A stretch of DNA of 64,000 bases from Hyperoodon ampullatus (GCA_949752795.1 OX457062.1:95593777-95657776); one strand, 5' to 3'. Shown: positions 1 to 11,746, counted from the first letter of the stretch. The notes: generated by a model not told the origin, from the sequence alone. Numbers and translations are program-made.

Positions 1-114
1 ATTCCAGCTCTGGTGCTAGATTACTCATGACCCACCCCTGTAGGTTTTAATCAAAGTAGATTCTAAAGCCCATTCATTTAAAATACAATTAACTGGTGTA
101 GCCAATCAGTAGAA

Positions 115-440
115 TTCTTTCTAGCCATTAAAAAGTATGAGGCAGCACTCTGTGCACTGTAAAGAACAATCTCCAAGGGACACTGTTACATTTTAAAAAG
201 GTATAGAAGTCTTTATGCTGTGCTACCATGTGTATAAAACAAATATTACATAAGCTATCTCTAGGCTACCCTAGGAACTAATAATACTGATTACTCTTGG
301 GAGGGGAACTTGGTGGCAAGGGAACAGGGGTGGAAGGGGACATAACTTTCCACTGAATACATTTTGTACCTTTTATTTCCTATCATGTGCATGCATACTT
401 TATTCAATGAAGTAGTTTAGTAAAAATAAAAAGTTACCTT
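115..440 (+). mobile_element. Old L1 3'-end fragment (sense), in an IFT46 intron
   Basis: Carries the usual L1 tail wording: a segment on repeated genotype-like motifs 'acaatctccaag', 'gctaccatgtgtataaaa' and 'ggggaacttggtggcaag', then 'ttttgtaccttttatttcc'. It is diverged and lacks a clear poly(A) tail. Subfamily is not assigned. Confidence 0.5.
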
Positions 441-689
441 TGAATTATCCACCTGAAGGTAGACACTAAGTAAATTAGGCAAATGTTTAATACCAGACTG
501 ACTTTTCATGCTTCCCAGTTTACTTCATTATTCTGCTTCCATAAATTATAATCTGGGGAAATATAAACTATTTAGTTTTTTTGTTAAGCAACTCTTCCCA
601 GAAGAACATTAAATAACTTTCCTAGTCACTTATATACTTTGTCAATTCATTACATTTTACTTAATTATAGTCATTAATATGTACTCTAC

Positions 690-870
690 TACTTTTTTAC
701 TGTATACATTTCATGTATTAACACAAGTATTTTTAATAACTGCGGTATTCATCTTGACATATCTAACCATCTCTCAAGTGTTGGACATTTTGTTTCTAAT
801 TTTTTACTTTTATAAATAACACTGAAAAACATCTTTGTAAAAATTCCTTTTTTTCTTGGGGTAAACCGTT
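690..870 (-). mobile_element. Diverged L1 fragment (antisense)
   Basis: The text around 'ttctaattttttactttt' and 'ataacactgaaaaacatc' resembles antisense L1 3' sequence. Weak and short. The rest of 1-1205 is A/T-rich intron in which I see nothing else. Confidence 0.35.
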
Positions 871-1205
871 TTCATGTCAGAAATTAAGATCTCATTCCAT
901 CTTTTCTCTTCATCCCCTTCATTCAAAAAAAAAGGGAAAACAATTTCTGCTGCATTCTAAAATTTTTTAAAATTATGTTTTTGATTTTCTGTAGCTCTGT
1001 TCTTCATTGTCAGAGATAGCTGAGAGCTAATTATAATCACTTTTAAAGTTACCTTGCAAGCTGCTCAGAAAAGGCACATGTGGGTGGAGCAGAAACTAGG
1101 TCCAGAGTCATATGCCCTATGGCCAGAGTAACACCCGGGCTGAACCAGGGCTCAGCAACCCCTGCTCTCCTCTGGCTACCTTGAACCACATTTTCCTTTC
1201 CCCAG

Positions 1206-4200
1206 TGCCTATGATCCTGCAGGTTATGAGCATTTGCCAGTTTCTGCTGAGATTAAGGAACTCTTCCAGTACATCAGTAGGTGAGTACCAGGCCCTGCCA
1301 CCATAATCCCCAGCCCTGCCTTGCCCTTTCCTTCCTCTAGTCTGAAACATGGCCATTCCCCTTAGGTTTTTTCAGCCTGAATAATAAAGTAAGTTTCTCT
1401 GACAGTCTCCACCTTCCCGTGGCAATATCTCCTAGGTATACACCTCAGTTGATTGACCTGGACCACAAACTGAAACCTTTCATTCCTGCTTTTATCCCAG
1501 CTGTCGGGGATATTGATGCATTCTTAAAGGTACAGTCAGAACATCCTAAAACTGACTCCTTAGGTGTTTCTTCTGACCCCTCTATCACTCTAACAGTTCC
1601 ACTAATTTCCCTGACTAGCAATAGCTACCTTAATATATATTCTTCATTTCACTGGAGTTCTTAACTTGCTCTCAACTCCAAATTAAACTCATTGATTATC
1701 TCATTAGGTGTTAAAAATTTGTCATATATCTGCCTCCTAATTATCCATGACTTCAGCTTTATATTTAAGGTCCTATAGATCATGTATTTTTTTCTAGGTA
1801 GTACTTTAGTACAGCATGATATACAGGCATGCTTTTTAATACTAGAAATAATGATGAACCAGAAGAGTTCTTCCTCTTCAGCTTATTGGAAGCAAGTGTA
1901 CCTTTTTATATCCCTCCCATGGTTTTTTTTCTCTGCTTTCTTACCTTTCTCCTAACCAGGTTCCACGTCCTGATGGAAAACCTGACAGCCTTGGCCTACT
2001 GGTATTGGATGAGCCTTCTACAAAGCAGTCAGACCCTACAGTGCTCTCACTTTGGTTAACAGAGAATTCCAAACAGCACAACGTCACAGTAAGATACTAT
2101 ACTAGCACAGGCCCCAGCTCCAGGGGGCCGAGAGTAGAAGCCTTGCTGGTATTTGAACAGTTGACTTACTGCCTATTAAAAGGGATGGCTATGGTTTCAG
2201 CCAGCCCTGTTTTTTTTCAGTAACAGTTGTATTAAGATATAATTTACCTACCATGAAATTCACCCTTTTAAATTGTACAGTTCAGTGACTTTTAGTATAT
2301 TCACAGAGCTGTACAACCATCACCACTATTTAAGAACATTTTCATTATTCCAAAAAGAAACCCCTTGGGAATTCCCTGATGGTCCAGTGGTTAGGACTCA
2401 GCACTTTCACAGCGGTGAGCCTGGGTTCAATCCGTGGTGGGGGAACTAAGATCCCACAAGCTGTGAGGCAGGGCCAAAAACCAAAACAAAACAAAAAGAA
2501 ACCCCATACCCATTAGTAGTCACTCCTCTCCTCATTTCCCCTGCTCTTAAACCCTGGTCACTACTTCATTCCCTTTTTTATGGCTGATTAATATTCCATT
2601 GTATGGACATACCATATTTTGTCTATCCACTTACCAGTCGTTTCCATTTCTGTTAATTCTGCATCTGTGAACATATACAAGTTGTTGCATGCACATATAT
2701 TGTTGTCTTGTGTATATAGGTAGGAGTGGGATTGCTGAGCCATATGGAAACTGTTTAATATTTTGAGGAACTGCTGAACTGTTTTCCAGAGTGGCTGAAT
2801 CATTTTACAATCCCACCAGCAATGAATTAGAGTTCCAATTTCTCCACATCCTCGCCAACACTTGGTATTGTCTGTCTTTTTTATTCTAGCCATCCTAGTA
2901 GGTGTGAAATGGTATCTTATTGTGGTCATTTCTGTCCTGTTGACCTGCCCCCTTCCCCTGGCTACAGAAGACTTTATCAGGGTTTCCTATAATCTTCATT
3001 TGGCTCCTGGCAGGCTTCCCTTTTCAGCAGCTACCTTGAATACGAACAGCATGTGATGAGCCACTCTGTAAAAACAAGAGTAAAAACATCCTTCAAGGGC
3101 TTCCCTGGTGGTGCAGTGGTTAAGAATCCACCTGCCAACACAGGGGACACGGCTCAAGCCCTGGTCCGGGAAGATCCCAGATGCCACGGAGCAACTAAGC
3201 CCGTGTGCCACAACTACTGAGCCTGCCCTCTAGAGCACGTGAGCCACAACTGCTGAGCCCGTGTGCCACAACTGCTGAGCCCGTGTGCCACAACTACTAA
3301 AGCCCGCGTGCCTAGAGCCCATGCTCTGCAACAAGAGAAGCCAATGCAATGACAAACCTGTGCACCACAACCAAAGAGCAGCCTCCACTTGCCGCAACTA
3401 GAGAAAGCCCACGCACAGCAACAAAGACCCAACACAGCCAAAAATAAATAAATAAATAAATTTATTTTAAAAAAAATTCTAGAAAAACAAACAAACAAAA
3501 GAACATCCTTCGGTGCCATCAGCCAGGCTTTCCCCTTATTTTTCTAGCAACATATGAAAGTAAAGAGCCTGGAAGATGCAGAAAAGAATCCCAAAGCCAT
3601 TGACACATGGATTGAGAGCATCTCTGAATTACACCGCTCCAAGCCCCCTGCGACTGTGCACTACACCAGGTAAGAAATAGTACATTCTTCACTGTAGTAA
3701 CCCATGGTAACCTTCACCACCTGTGAAGCCATTGCTTCTGAGAAGGGGGTCCCAAGGCTGGGACATATTTGAGATATATCAACCTGAGGATCTATGGATC
3801 CTGGCTGCTACTGGCTAACAGTACAGACATAAAGATTATGATTTATCTGGTATTATTACTTAGCCAGCTTCTCCAAACCCCAGGTCCTGGGTAAGTTTGG
3901 CCCACCCAGTCTATGTTTTCCTGAAATCCTAATGTGCCAGACTGAGAATCTCCCTTCAGTCTAGAATATCCTGATGCAGAGACTGCTGATGCCGGCCCAT
4001 GTTTTCTATTCACATTTACCTCTGTACTTGTAGGCCTATGCCCGATATTGACATGCTAATGCAGGAATGGTCTCCAGAGTTTGAAGAGCTTTTGGGAAAG
4101 GTGAGTGGAAGGTAGCAGGAGCTAAGAAAGTGTGGCATTCATTCTAGGGCCCAGTGTTTTCTCTCTTCTTGTATTACTATTATCATTAACTTTTAAATTG

Positions 4201-7200
4201 AAGTATAATACAAAATCATAAACATATACGTAAGTGTTGATTAACTTTCACCAACTGAACACCTTTGTGTAACCAACACATCAGATCAAAAAAACAGAAC
4301 ATCTCTGGCATCCTGGAAGCCCCCTCAGGATTCCACCTCCCAACGTAACTATTTTCCTGACTTCTAATAGCACAGATTAAGTTTGCCTGTTTTGTTTTTG
4401 TTTGTTTTTTGGCCATGCCACATGGCTTGCGGGATCTCAGTTCCCCGACCAGGGATTGAACCTGGAATCAGTGAAAGCCTGGAATCCTAACCACTAGGCC
4501 ACCAGGGAACTCCCTAGGTTTGCCAGTTTTATATTTTATCTAAATATAATCATGTTCCTTTGTGTCTTATTTGCTCATCTACATTGTTCATCCATATGGA
4601 GAGTCATCCATATTGTTCATACATCATGGTTATATATTTGTTCTCACAACTGTATGGTATTCCATTGTTTGAATATATCCATTCTATGATAGCCATTTGG
4701 GTAGTTTCCAGTTTGGGGATATTACAAATTACTCTGTAATATTACTGTCCTGTTACTATGAGTACGTACCTTTTGATGAACATATGTACTTTTTGTATTA
4801 TCACTTTAGACTCCTTTTCCATAGAGGTGTATATGCTATTCTAAGAAGCTGAAGTCCTGTTCATAATGATCCTAAATTTTTAAAAAGTGCCCAGGAATAT
4901 ATTTAATAAGAAATTGTCAAGACTTTTTTGAAAACCAATTATAAAACTTTAGTGAAGGGCAGACACAAGCTCTGAGTGAACGAGGAGTCAAGCCATGTTC
5001 CTGGAAGGGAGGGGTCAGTCGCTCGGCACTGTTAGTCCTCCCCAGTTCACCGTGGAAATGGAAGGCCCTTTCAATTAGGATTTTAACTTCATTGTTTTAG
5101 AAATTGAAAATTCGGTAACAAAGTTTATCTGAGAGAACCAATTTTTAAGACTAATCATGAAAATTTTAGGGAAAAAATGAGGATTTGCCCTGTCAGACAT
5201 TAGAAACACATTATAAAGCTGTAATAAATAAAACAATAATGTACTGGTTAGGAATAGAAATAGATCAGCAGCACATAACAATCCAGAAACAAACCCATGT
5301 AAATGTAGAAATTTGTTGTATAAGAAAGATGGTTATTTTAAATGATTAGAGGGACTTCCCTGGCGGTCCAGTGGTTAAGATTCCGCACTTCCAATGCAAG
5401 GGGCGTGGGTTCGATCCCTGGTCGGGGAACTAAGATCCCACGTGCTGCGTGGCCAAAAGAAAAAAAAAAAAACCTAGTTGGGAATTAAATGATTAGAGAT
5501 AGGATGGGTTGTGATGAGATGATTGACCAGCCATTTGAGAAAAATTAAATAGATCTAAGCCTCAACCATATGCATACAGGAATTCCAAATGAATTAAACA
5601 GTTAAAACAAAAATAAAACTATATAGGACTTGCCTGGCGGTCCAATGGTTAAGACTCCACACTCTCAATGCAGGGGACACGGGTTCGAGCCCTGATCATG
5701 GAACTAAGATGCCGCGTGCCACATGGTGCGGCCAAGAAGAAAAAAAGTTACTTACATATATATGTGACAACATTACTGTCCAAGCAAAAAGCTCTTACAT
5801 ATCAAGAAAACTGAGCAAAGATGATAACAGGTCCTTCCTGGCCATGGTGTTTAAAATTGCTTCACCACGTTCCCCAAGCTCTTTCCCTGCTTTTTCTCCA
5901 TGATACTTACCTTCTAACATATTGTATACCTTACTTATTTTGTCTTTTGTTTCTCCCTACTAAAGTATAAGCTCCATGAAGACAGAGTTTTTGGTACATG
6001 TTTATTGAGAAATTGTTGTAAAAGCAAAGAATTTGAAAACAATCTCTTTTCTCACAGCATTTTAAAGCTATAACTGAAGAAAACTGTCTGATTAGAGAAT
6101 TGAATAGATAGATTGTAGTACATCCATTCAGTGAAATACACAATGGAATATCGTTTGGCCTTATTTTGCTCTGATACAGAGAAATATCAATGACATGTTG
6201 TTACATGGAAAAAGGAAATTGCAGAACCATCTACTCTGATTTTTGTAAAAAGAGAACAAAAATTTTTTAAGAAGCCAGTGGTTTTTAAACTTACAATATT
6301 AGTTTAGATCTGGAGCCTACTGAGATGTCATGTCATTTTTTTCTGTTCCTGTGGTATCCAAGGACCATTAGGCCTTCTAACACCAAGTAACTATAAATAC
6401 TTGGCCATAACTTAGGTCCAGTTTCTTCTTCACAAATACACACAGGAAGACTGCATGGCAGTATATTTTACTTATAAAATATTTTGGCCCTGTTATATCA
6501 TATGCTACTTTGGTGGTTAATGAGTATAACCAATTCCATTTTACTGATCAGGGGGAAAAGAAAAGGCACGTTGTATTATTTGCTAGGGCTGCCATAACAA
6601 AGTGCCACAGACTGGGTGGCTTAAGCAACAGAAATTTATTTTTTCACACTCTGGAAGCTAGAAGTTGGAGATCAAATTGTCAGCAGAGTTGATTTCTTTT
6701 AGACCCTTTCTCCTTGGCTGTCTCCTCCCTGTGTCTTCACATGGTCTTCCCTCTGTATGTGTCTAGGTCCTAATTTCCTCTTCTTATAAGGATTCCAGTC
6801 ATACTGGATTAGGGTTCACCCTAATGACCTCATTTTAACTTCTCTTTTTTACAACCATATCTGCAAATATAGTCACACATGATCCGAGGCACTTAGAGGT
6901 TAGGACTTAAAACATATGAATTTTGGGGGAACACAATTCAGCCCATGTCACCCCTTATGCTCGGAGCTCTTTTCCTTCAGAGTGAGTGATGCTAGGACCA
7001 CTGAAATTTCAGCCTTTTGACTCGCGTCCATCCCGTGCCCCTCCTAGGTGAGCCTGCCCACAGCAGAGATTGACTGCAGCCTGGCAGAGTACATAGACAT
7101 GATCTGTGGTAAGCCCTTCCATCCCTTCCTTGACCCCATCTCTGGATAAATTCATTGTGGGCTGTTGAAAAGGCTGGTTTACTCTGAGTTACAGCCTTTA

Positions 7201-7929
7201 CTTTAAGCCCGTTGTGCTATTTGGCAGCACACGGGGGTGGTATTTGGGTTTATGTGACTACCTGCTGGGTATTTAACCCCCAGAGTTATAGTAACACATC
7301 CCATCTGGGAGGGGACTGGCCATCCTAGAAAGAAATGCCCCATAGCTTCCGGATTCTTGTTTATTTCTGCTCACGGGAGTTCTCGATTTCAGCCATCCTA
7401 GACATCCCCATCTACAAGAGTCGGATTCAGTCCCTCCATCTGCTCTTTTCCCTCTACTCGGAATTCAAGAACTCACAGGTAAGACCAGCATTGGAGACTG
7501 ACTTAAGCTGTAGTGAGGATTGCTGCTGTCGCCACTATTTTGGGTCTGCTGTGATTCTGTCCTGTGACAATGGAGGATGTCTCTGCCTGGAGTTACCATC
7601 ACCCTTCCCCATAACGAAGGGAACTGCAAAGCAGGCAGGGGTGGGGCTTGTAAAGGAAGGGGAAGTAGAAGCAATGTGGGCCTTAGACAAGGCTAGGTGA
7701 GGATCTACAGTGGACACTCATTCTTACAGGAGAACCAAGTGGCCTAATGAATGGAAGCAGGAAGGTTAGTTCTTGCTAAAATGTAGTAACTAGTATGTCC
7801 CCAATCCTTCACGTTCCCTCTCTCTCCTCACAGCATTTTAAAGCTCTAGCTGAAGGCAAGAAAGCATTCACCCCTCCATCCAACTCCACCTCCCAAGCAG
7901 GAGATGCAGAGACGTTAACCTTCAGCTGA
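1206..7929 (+). CDS. IFT46: IFT46, intraflagellar transport protein 46 (C-terminal ~242 aa; 5' exons outside the window)
   Basis: Core subunit of the IFT-B complex, which carries cargo such as outer dynein arm parts along the ciliary axoneme. Eight coding exons read in phase: 1206-1280, 1436-1529, 1960-2088, 3548-3669, 4034-4100, 7048-7108, 7393-7478 and 7834-7929 (TGA at 7927-7929). All have AG acceptors and GT donors. The joined product runs from [12 protein letters not shown] through [34 protein letters not shown] and [16 protein letters not shown] to a C-terminus ending ETLTFS. This matches human IFT46 (304 aa) from about residue 62 on. The acidic, disordered N-terminus must lie upstream of base 1; I saw no earlier coding exon in 1-1205. 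One visible substitution against remembered human is Asp to Ala in FIPAFIPAV. The gene converges on TMEM25. Confidence 0.97.
2221..2940 (-). mobile_element. L1 3'-end fragment, antisense, interrupted by a SINE
   Basis: Antisense L1 wording is clear: 'ccatcaccactatttaag', 'ttaatattccattgtatgga', 'ttctccacatcctcgccaac'. A frame-broken reverse reading still resembles the C-terminal part of L1 ORF2. A SINE at 2365-2490 with target-site duplication splits it, so the L1 is the older insertion. Confidence 0.8.
2365..2490 (+). mobile_element. tRNA-derived SINE, short cetartiodactyl (CHR-like) form
   Basis: The head GGGAATTCCCTGATGGTCC, the box-B-like GGTTCAATCC and the end 'aactaagatcccacaagc' mark the short form. 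Target-site duplication: 'caaaaagaaacccc' at 2351-2364 and 2492-2505. Inserted in an older L1. Confidence 0.88.
3096..3500 (+). mobile_element. tRNA-derived SINE, long form
   Basis: GGGCTTCCCTGGTGGTGCAG head, then 'cacaactactgagcc' repeats and an A/T-rich (aaat)n tail. Duplication 'aacatccttc' is seen near 3085 and 3503. The body holds extra copies of a 'gctgagcccgtgtgccacaa' unit near 3250-3300, an internal tandem expansion. Confidence 0.88.
4150..4860 (-). mobile_element. Diverged L1 fragment, antisense, interrupted by a SINE
   Basis: Resembles the antisense L1 3' region ('aattgaagtataatacaaa', 'gtatggtattccattgtttg', 'gtagtttccagtttgggg'). Split by the SINE at 4395-4516. Confidence 0.65.
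4395..4516 (-). mobile_element. tRNA-derived SINE, short form, antisense
   Basis: Reverse-complement form 'ggccatgccacatggcttgc ... ccaccagggaactccc'. Flanks share 'gtttgcc(t/a)gtttt' near 4381 and 4518, consistent with a target-site duplication. Confidence 0.87.
5351..5484 (+). mobile_element. tRNA-derived SINE, short form
   Basis: GGGACTTCCCTGGCGGTCC head, intact box-B-like GGGTTCGATCC and an A-rich tail. Target-site duplication 'ttaaatgattagag' lies just upstream of 5351 and at 5485-5498. Confidence 0.9.
5626..5747 (+). mobile_element. tRNA-derived SINE, short form, diverged
   Basis: GGACTTGCCTGGCGGTCCAA head, 'gggttcgagccctgatc' box B, ending in 'gtgcggccaagaag'. Confidence 0.85.
6051..6111 (+). 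other. Near-copy of the IFT46 last-exon acceptor (decoy or alternative terminal exon)
   Basis: Bases 6051-6079 match 7827-7855, the acceptor and start of the true last exon, at 27 of 29 positions, and a pyrimidine run precedes the AG. Splicing from the exon ending at 4100 to 6058 stays in frame and adds 17 codons (starting HFKAITEEN) before TAG at 6109-6111. Whether it is used cannot be told from sequence. An L1-like fragment starts just downstream. Confidence 0.4.
6112..6270 (+). mobile_element. L1 3'-end fragment (sense), diverged
   Basis: L1 tail wording: 'catccattcagtgaaataca', 'caatggaatatcg', 'gttacatggaaaaagg'. It begins beside the IFT46 decoy acceptor. Confidence 0.5.
6571..6950 (-). 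mobile_element. MLT1-type MaLR LTR (solo), antisense
   Basis: Reads as the reverse complement of an MLT1 long terminal repeat: 'tgctagggctgccataacaa' at one edge, 'ttcttataaggattccagtc' and 'ggattagggttcaccctaat' inside, and 'gggaacacaattcagccc' at the other. No internal retroviral coding sequence is attached. An old ERVL-MaLR relic in the intron before the 7048 exon. Confidence 0.85.
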
Positions 7930-8320
7930 GACACCTCCCATGTCACTCTGTTTCAAGGCTGAGCTGGCTTCTCTGCCCCGTCTGAGAAGGAGGGATCACT
8001 GTCAGCCACTTGGCGGCCTTGCCTGCCTCACAGCTTGATTCGGAGACAGCGCACGTCTTACTGCTCTCTCTGCCAGAAAGCACTGCCCATGGTCGTTAAA
8101 TGGCTAATGCCTGTGTCAGAGTTCCTTCCCATGGAAATTAATTATGCATCTACACTACTGTGGGGATGTGAGTTAGAAGCACTGGAATTCCTGGGATCCC
8201 AGGATGCTCAGGTGGGGAGGAAGGCTTAAAAGATGTTCTTTTGAGATAGCAATAGAATTATTTTCTTTCATTCTTGAAGTTAGTTGGCAAAGACTTTACA
8301 AATAAAATGCTCTTATCTTT
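7930..8320 (+). other. IFT46: IFT46 3'UTR with poly(A) signal
   Basis: Non-coding tail after the IFT46 stop. A canonical AATAAA lies at 8301-8306, so cleavage is expected about 10-25 bases further on. The UTR is short (about 390 bases) and I see no transposon in it. Confidence 0.8.
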
Positions 8321-8329
8321 CAGGTTATC

Positions 8330-9565
8330 CTGCTGTCCTTTAAATATGAAAGAGAGAAGGCAGACTGAGCATAGGCAGAGATAAGGAACTTGGCCTAGGA
8401 ATAGGCATTAAGTGAATAGTAGTTTAAGCAAATCAACTTTGTGAAATAAAATCAAACCCCAGTCCTCCAAGGTTGGCAATAGAGGGGAAACTTTTTTCTC
8501 CCAGAACTTATTTTTTCTGGGGGTCTCCCACCAGGTAGTGCTACCTGTCTTACAGGCTACCTGCCTGTCTAGCTCCAGACCCGTCTGTTTGTGGTCTCAG
8601 GGAGCCTAGCTATTGCAGTCACCCAGGTGAGGGATGATGGTGTCTTGGACTGGGTGGTAGTGGTAGAGATGGACAGATTCAGGAAATATTTTGGAGGTTT
8701 TATCAGCTAAGCTCCAGTCAGAAACCACACTAATTATTTCTAACAAAGGATGTTAAGTATGGGCAGTTGGTTACAAAAGTTTTGGAAGGGCTGAAGAAAC
8801 AAAAGGGAGAATGGAGAGTGCTGAAGGAACAAGAGGTTAAAGGGGAGTGTCCACTGCAGGGGCTGGAAACAGAAGAGCTGCCGCAGTGGCCGGGTTGGCT
8901 GAGCAGGTCTGAGACCCTCACCCCTACTACAGTCACCCTGGGCAAGGGCTGCTGCCTTTGGGCTCTCTCCCACCCTCTCCTAGCTTGCTGGTGCCTCCCA
9001 CTGCCAGAAATTAACAGCTGGCAAGGGAATCTGGAAAATCGAGCAGCATAAAGTACAGAAGGGAAGGTGTGGGGTACGAGACAACAGATAACCAACCAGG
9101 AGAGGTGGAACCAACAGAACTTAGTGATAGAGCGAATGTGGGAGAGGGAAGAGAAGAAAGGGCGACTCCCAGGTTTTCTGGCTTGAGCAGCTGGGCGGGT
9201 AATGGAGCCAAGTACTGATATACGGGGCAAGAACTGGTCGGAGGGGAAAATTACAGTAAGATGCTACAGCCTAATACATACCCGAGAAACACGAGACAGG
9301 AGGGGCATCGTTTCCTACAGACCCTTAAGCCAACTCTGATGTTCATCTCGTGCTTAAACTTGAGCAGGAACATCTGAGCTCAGGCCTCACTTTGACACCA
9401 TGTTGGGACCAGGTGCTCTTCTCTCAGATGGATGCCATTAATGCTCACATTTCACTCAAGGAAAAAGAGAGGCAAAAACGTGATAGGAACTCAGATTCTC
9501 CATCGGGTTTTCAGGGAACAATCAGACTGCCTCCTTTGGCTAGAACCGAGACTCAGCACTAGTAA
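8330..9565. other. Intergenic sequence with no recognised feature
   Basis: Between the IFT46 3' end and a DNA transposon. Several uninterrupted frames occur on both strands around 8730-9230, but none shows a recognisable protein, splice signal or codon pattern. I read it as unique non-coding DNA. Confidence 0.5.
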
Positions 9566-9568
9566 GTA

Positions 9569-10246
9569 TAGTCGACTCGCGTTATTCACAGTAGCCATGT
9601 TCTATCAAGTCACCGCAGACACTGAATTAGCAAATACTGAACCACTGCTCCTGGGGGAAATATAAGGTACGGTTCCTGTGTGCCTCTGTCATAACATCAT
9701 CAGCAACCATTGATTCATTGGACTCAGAGCCACCAGCACTGTAAGTCATGCCATAATGAAGCTTATCTAACGCACTCTCTCTGTAAGGCACGTGACAGCC
9801 TTACTACACTTAGTTAACTCTAGCCAGCACCGGATCTTTTTTTTTTTTTTCAGTTGTGGCATGTGGGATCTAGTTCCCTGACCAGGGATCGAACCCAGGC
9901 CCCCTGCATCGGGAGCATGGGGTCTTAGCCACTGGACCATCAGGGAAGTCCCAGGGCAGCCATTTTAAACACTGAAACCACCACCAACAAGCAAAAAATG
10001 AAGCATTAGATAGACCTTGGATAGGGCACTCATTTAGAGTGTGAGAGCCGAAACCAGGAGGCAGGACGTCGCCTTGTTCAGCCTCAGCTGGGAAGGTACG
10101 TGTCGGGCGACTCATATTTTTCACTGCTCTAAGCATGTTTGCAAACGATTGTAAAAACACTGCAAGTATCGATTTTAGGATTACAGATAAATTTTAGTAA
10201 GTGAATTCACAAATACAGAATCTGCAAATAACGAGGGTCAGCTGTA
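9569..10246. mobile_element. Non-autonomous pogo/Tigger-like DNA transposon relic
   Basis: The left edge 'gtcgactcgcgttattcacag' and the reverse complement of the right edge 'aataacgagggtcagctg' form imperfect terminal inverted repeats. Both outer ends carry TA, the expected pogo/mariner target. No transposase frame is visible. A SINE at 9837-9952 is nested inside. Family assignment is by edge sequence only. Confidence 0.6.
9837..9952 (-). mobile_element. tRNA-derived SINE, short form, antisense
   Basis: Poly(T) at 9837-9850, then 'gttgtggcatgtgggatc' and 'gaccatcagggaagtccc' at the head end. Nested in the DNA transposon. Confidence 0.88.
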
Positions 10247-10815
10247 CTTCCTGCCGAAGTTACTGGCTGATGCGCAGGCCTGTAGTGTTAGCCTGTCTCC
10301 CTACCCTAGCACGTCCACTGACCTCTCCAGTGAGCACTTCAGACCCTGTTTCCATCGTGGGCTCCTCCTCCTCCACAATCTGAGGTTACTCTCTTTTGGC
10401 TACTTGATCTGTGGCCCTAGAAAAATAAGTTAACTTCTATGCCTCAGTTACTCTAGCTGTGAAACAGTTATAATAAACACTAACTTAACTCCTAGGCTTG
10501 TCCTATGGGTGAAAATATGTGAAAAGATTAAATGCCACGAAATGTAAGATCTAATAATTATGTTACTAAGTATAAATGTTTCACTTGACCTTTTGGATTT
10601 TCCATTTGGCTATTCTCTCCCTGCCCGAGATTCTCGTTTTTCTAATTCCCCAGGGAAAGCCACAAAACCAGCCTGCTTGCCATGCTCTACACATGATTCA
10701 TGAGTTCCCTCTTCTAACTAAACCTTTATGCAGTCTATTTTCCTGGCTTGAAGTGTCCCTCTCCTCTGCTATCCCAGGCTCTCAACATTTCTACATAAAC
10801 AAAAATTGAACTCAA
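10247..10815. other. Intergenic sequence with no recognised feature
   Basis: Unique-looking sequence. A short MIR-like phrase near 10390-10530 ('gcctcagttactctagctgt') suggests a degraded MIR but is too weak to bound. Confidence 0.4.
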
Positions 10816-10816
10816 G

Positions 10817-11024
10817 GGCTTCCCAGGTGGCGCAGTGGTTGAGAGTCCGCCTGCCGATGCAGGGGACACGGGTTCGTGCCCCGGTCTGGGAGGATCCCGC
10901 GTGCCGCGGAGCGGCTGGGCCCGTGAGCCATGGCCGCTGAGCCTGCGCGTCCGGAGCCTGCGCTCCGCAGCGGGAGAGGCCACAGCAGTGAGAGGCCCGC
11001 GTACCGCAAAAAAAAAAAAAAAAA
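10817..11024 (+). mobile_element. tRNA-derived SINE, ~200 bp cetacean form with CGCGTCCGGAGC body
   Basis: GGGCTTCCCAGGTGGCGCAG head, 'gggttcgtgccccggtc' box B, 'ccgtgagccatggccgc' and a pure poly(A) tail. Target-site duplication 'aaaattgaactcaag' flanks it (ends 10816; 11025-11039). It looks young. Confidence 0.93.
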
Positions 11025-11039
11025 AAAATTGAACTCAAG

Positions 11040-11740
11040 TATTTACATTTGCATTCCCTCCTTTAACCTTCCTAAAATGACAGTCTAGGATTTTTTTTTT
11101 AAAGGTATAAACCAGCAAGGACAGATAATAGGAAAGAAAATGACTGTAGACCAGAGAGCAATACGGTTTTGAAAGGTGGACAAGTGGTAACGGATTTAGT
11201 GAGCAGTGGGAGGGGACAAAGCCGGATACTTGATTTCCAGTAGAGGAGGGGGACAGAGAGACCAATAAGTAAGCCATTTGACACTGCAGAATCCTGGAAA
11301 GGATCAGGAACCGGAAGTGTCAGATATTTCTGATGGCATGTGAGCAGGGAGGGGCTGCAGACAGGAGGATTGGCTGAAGGTTTGTAGAAAGATGGGATCC
11401 CCAGAACCTTCCCCATCTGTGCTGCCCACCTCCTTACCCTGACAGAAGATAGTCCCCTTTACACCAAGGCGCCTCTGGCCATGAGAACACCAAGCAATTC
11501 TGAGGACAGGAATAAGGGGCCATATTTAAAATAAGAGGACAAAATAGAGGAATGAGCAATGAGACTCTCAGCCCTCTTCCGGCTTATCCCTCCAAAGCAC
11601 AATATCGGAGGAGTCCTCCCTTGGGAAACTGATCAGCCAAAGGGAAAAGACCTAAAGATATTGACAGGGAGTCTTCAAGCTTATAGACTTATTAGGTCCC
11701 CCCTACCTACCATCAACTTCCATTCAGCTCGTGGGTATCT
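11040..11740. other. Intergenic sequence with no recognised feature
   Basis: No gene, RNA or repeat recognised. Open frames on the minus strand (11099-11416) lack any family resemblance or splice context. Confidence 0.4.
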
Positions 11741-11746
11741 CATTCT

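Noticed and set aside
2370..2490. tRNA-like box A/B sequences suggesting tRNA genes
   Set aside because: They are SINE heads; no cloverleaf with intact anticodon and acceptor stems could be drawn.
2588..2929. Minus-strand frame resembling a reverse-transcriptase tail
   Set aside because: It is the decayed end of an L1 ORF2, part of the repeat already annotated.
3230..3310. Repeats of a ~24-base unit resembling a tandem array
   Set aside because: Internal expansion of the long SINE body rather than a separate satellite.
8730..9230. Minus-strand open frame of 166 codons in the IFT46-TMEM25 gap
   Set aside because: No family resemblance, no promoter or splice context, and overlapping frames on both strands are equally open, as expected of GC-rich non-coding DNA.
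10817..11030. Open frames rich in [19 protein letters not shown] sequence (also at 33868, 35439, 38200, 38880, 41229)
   Set aside because: These are translated copies of the same SINE, not genes.
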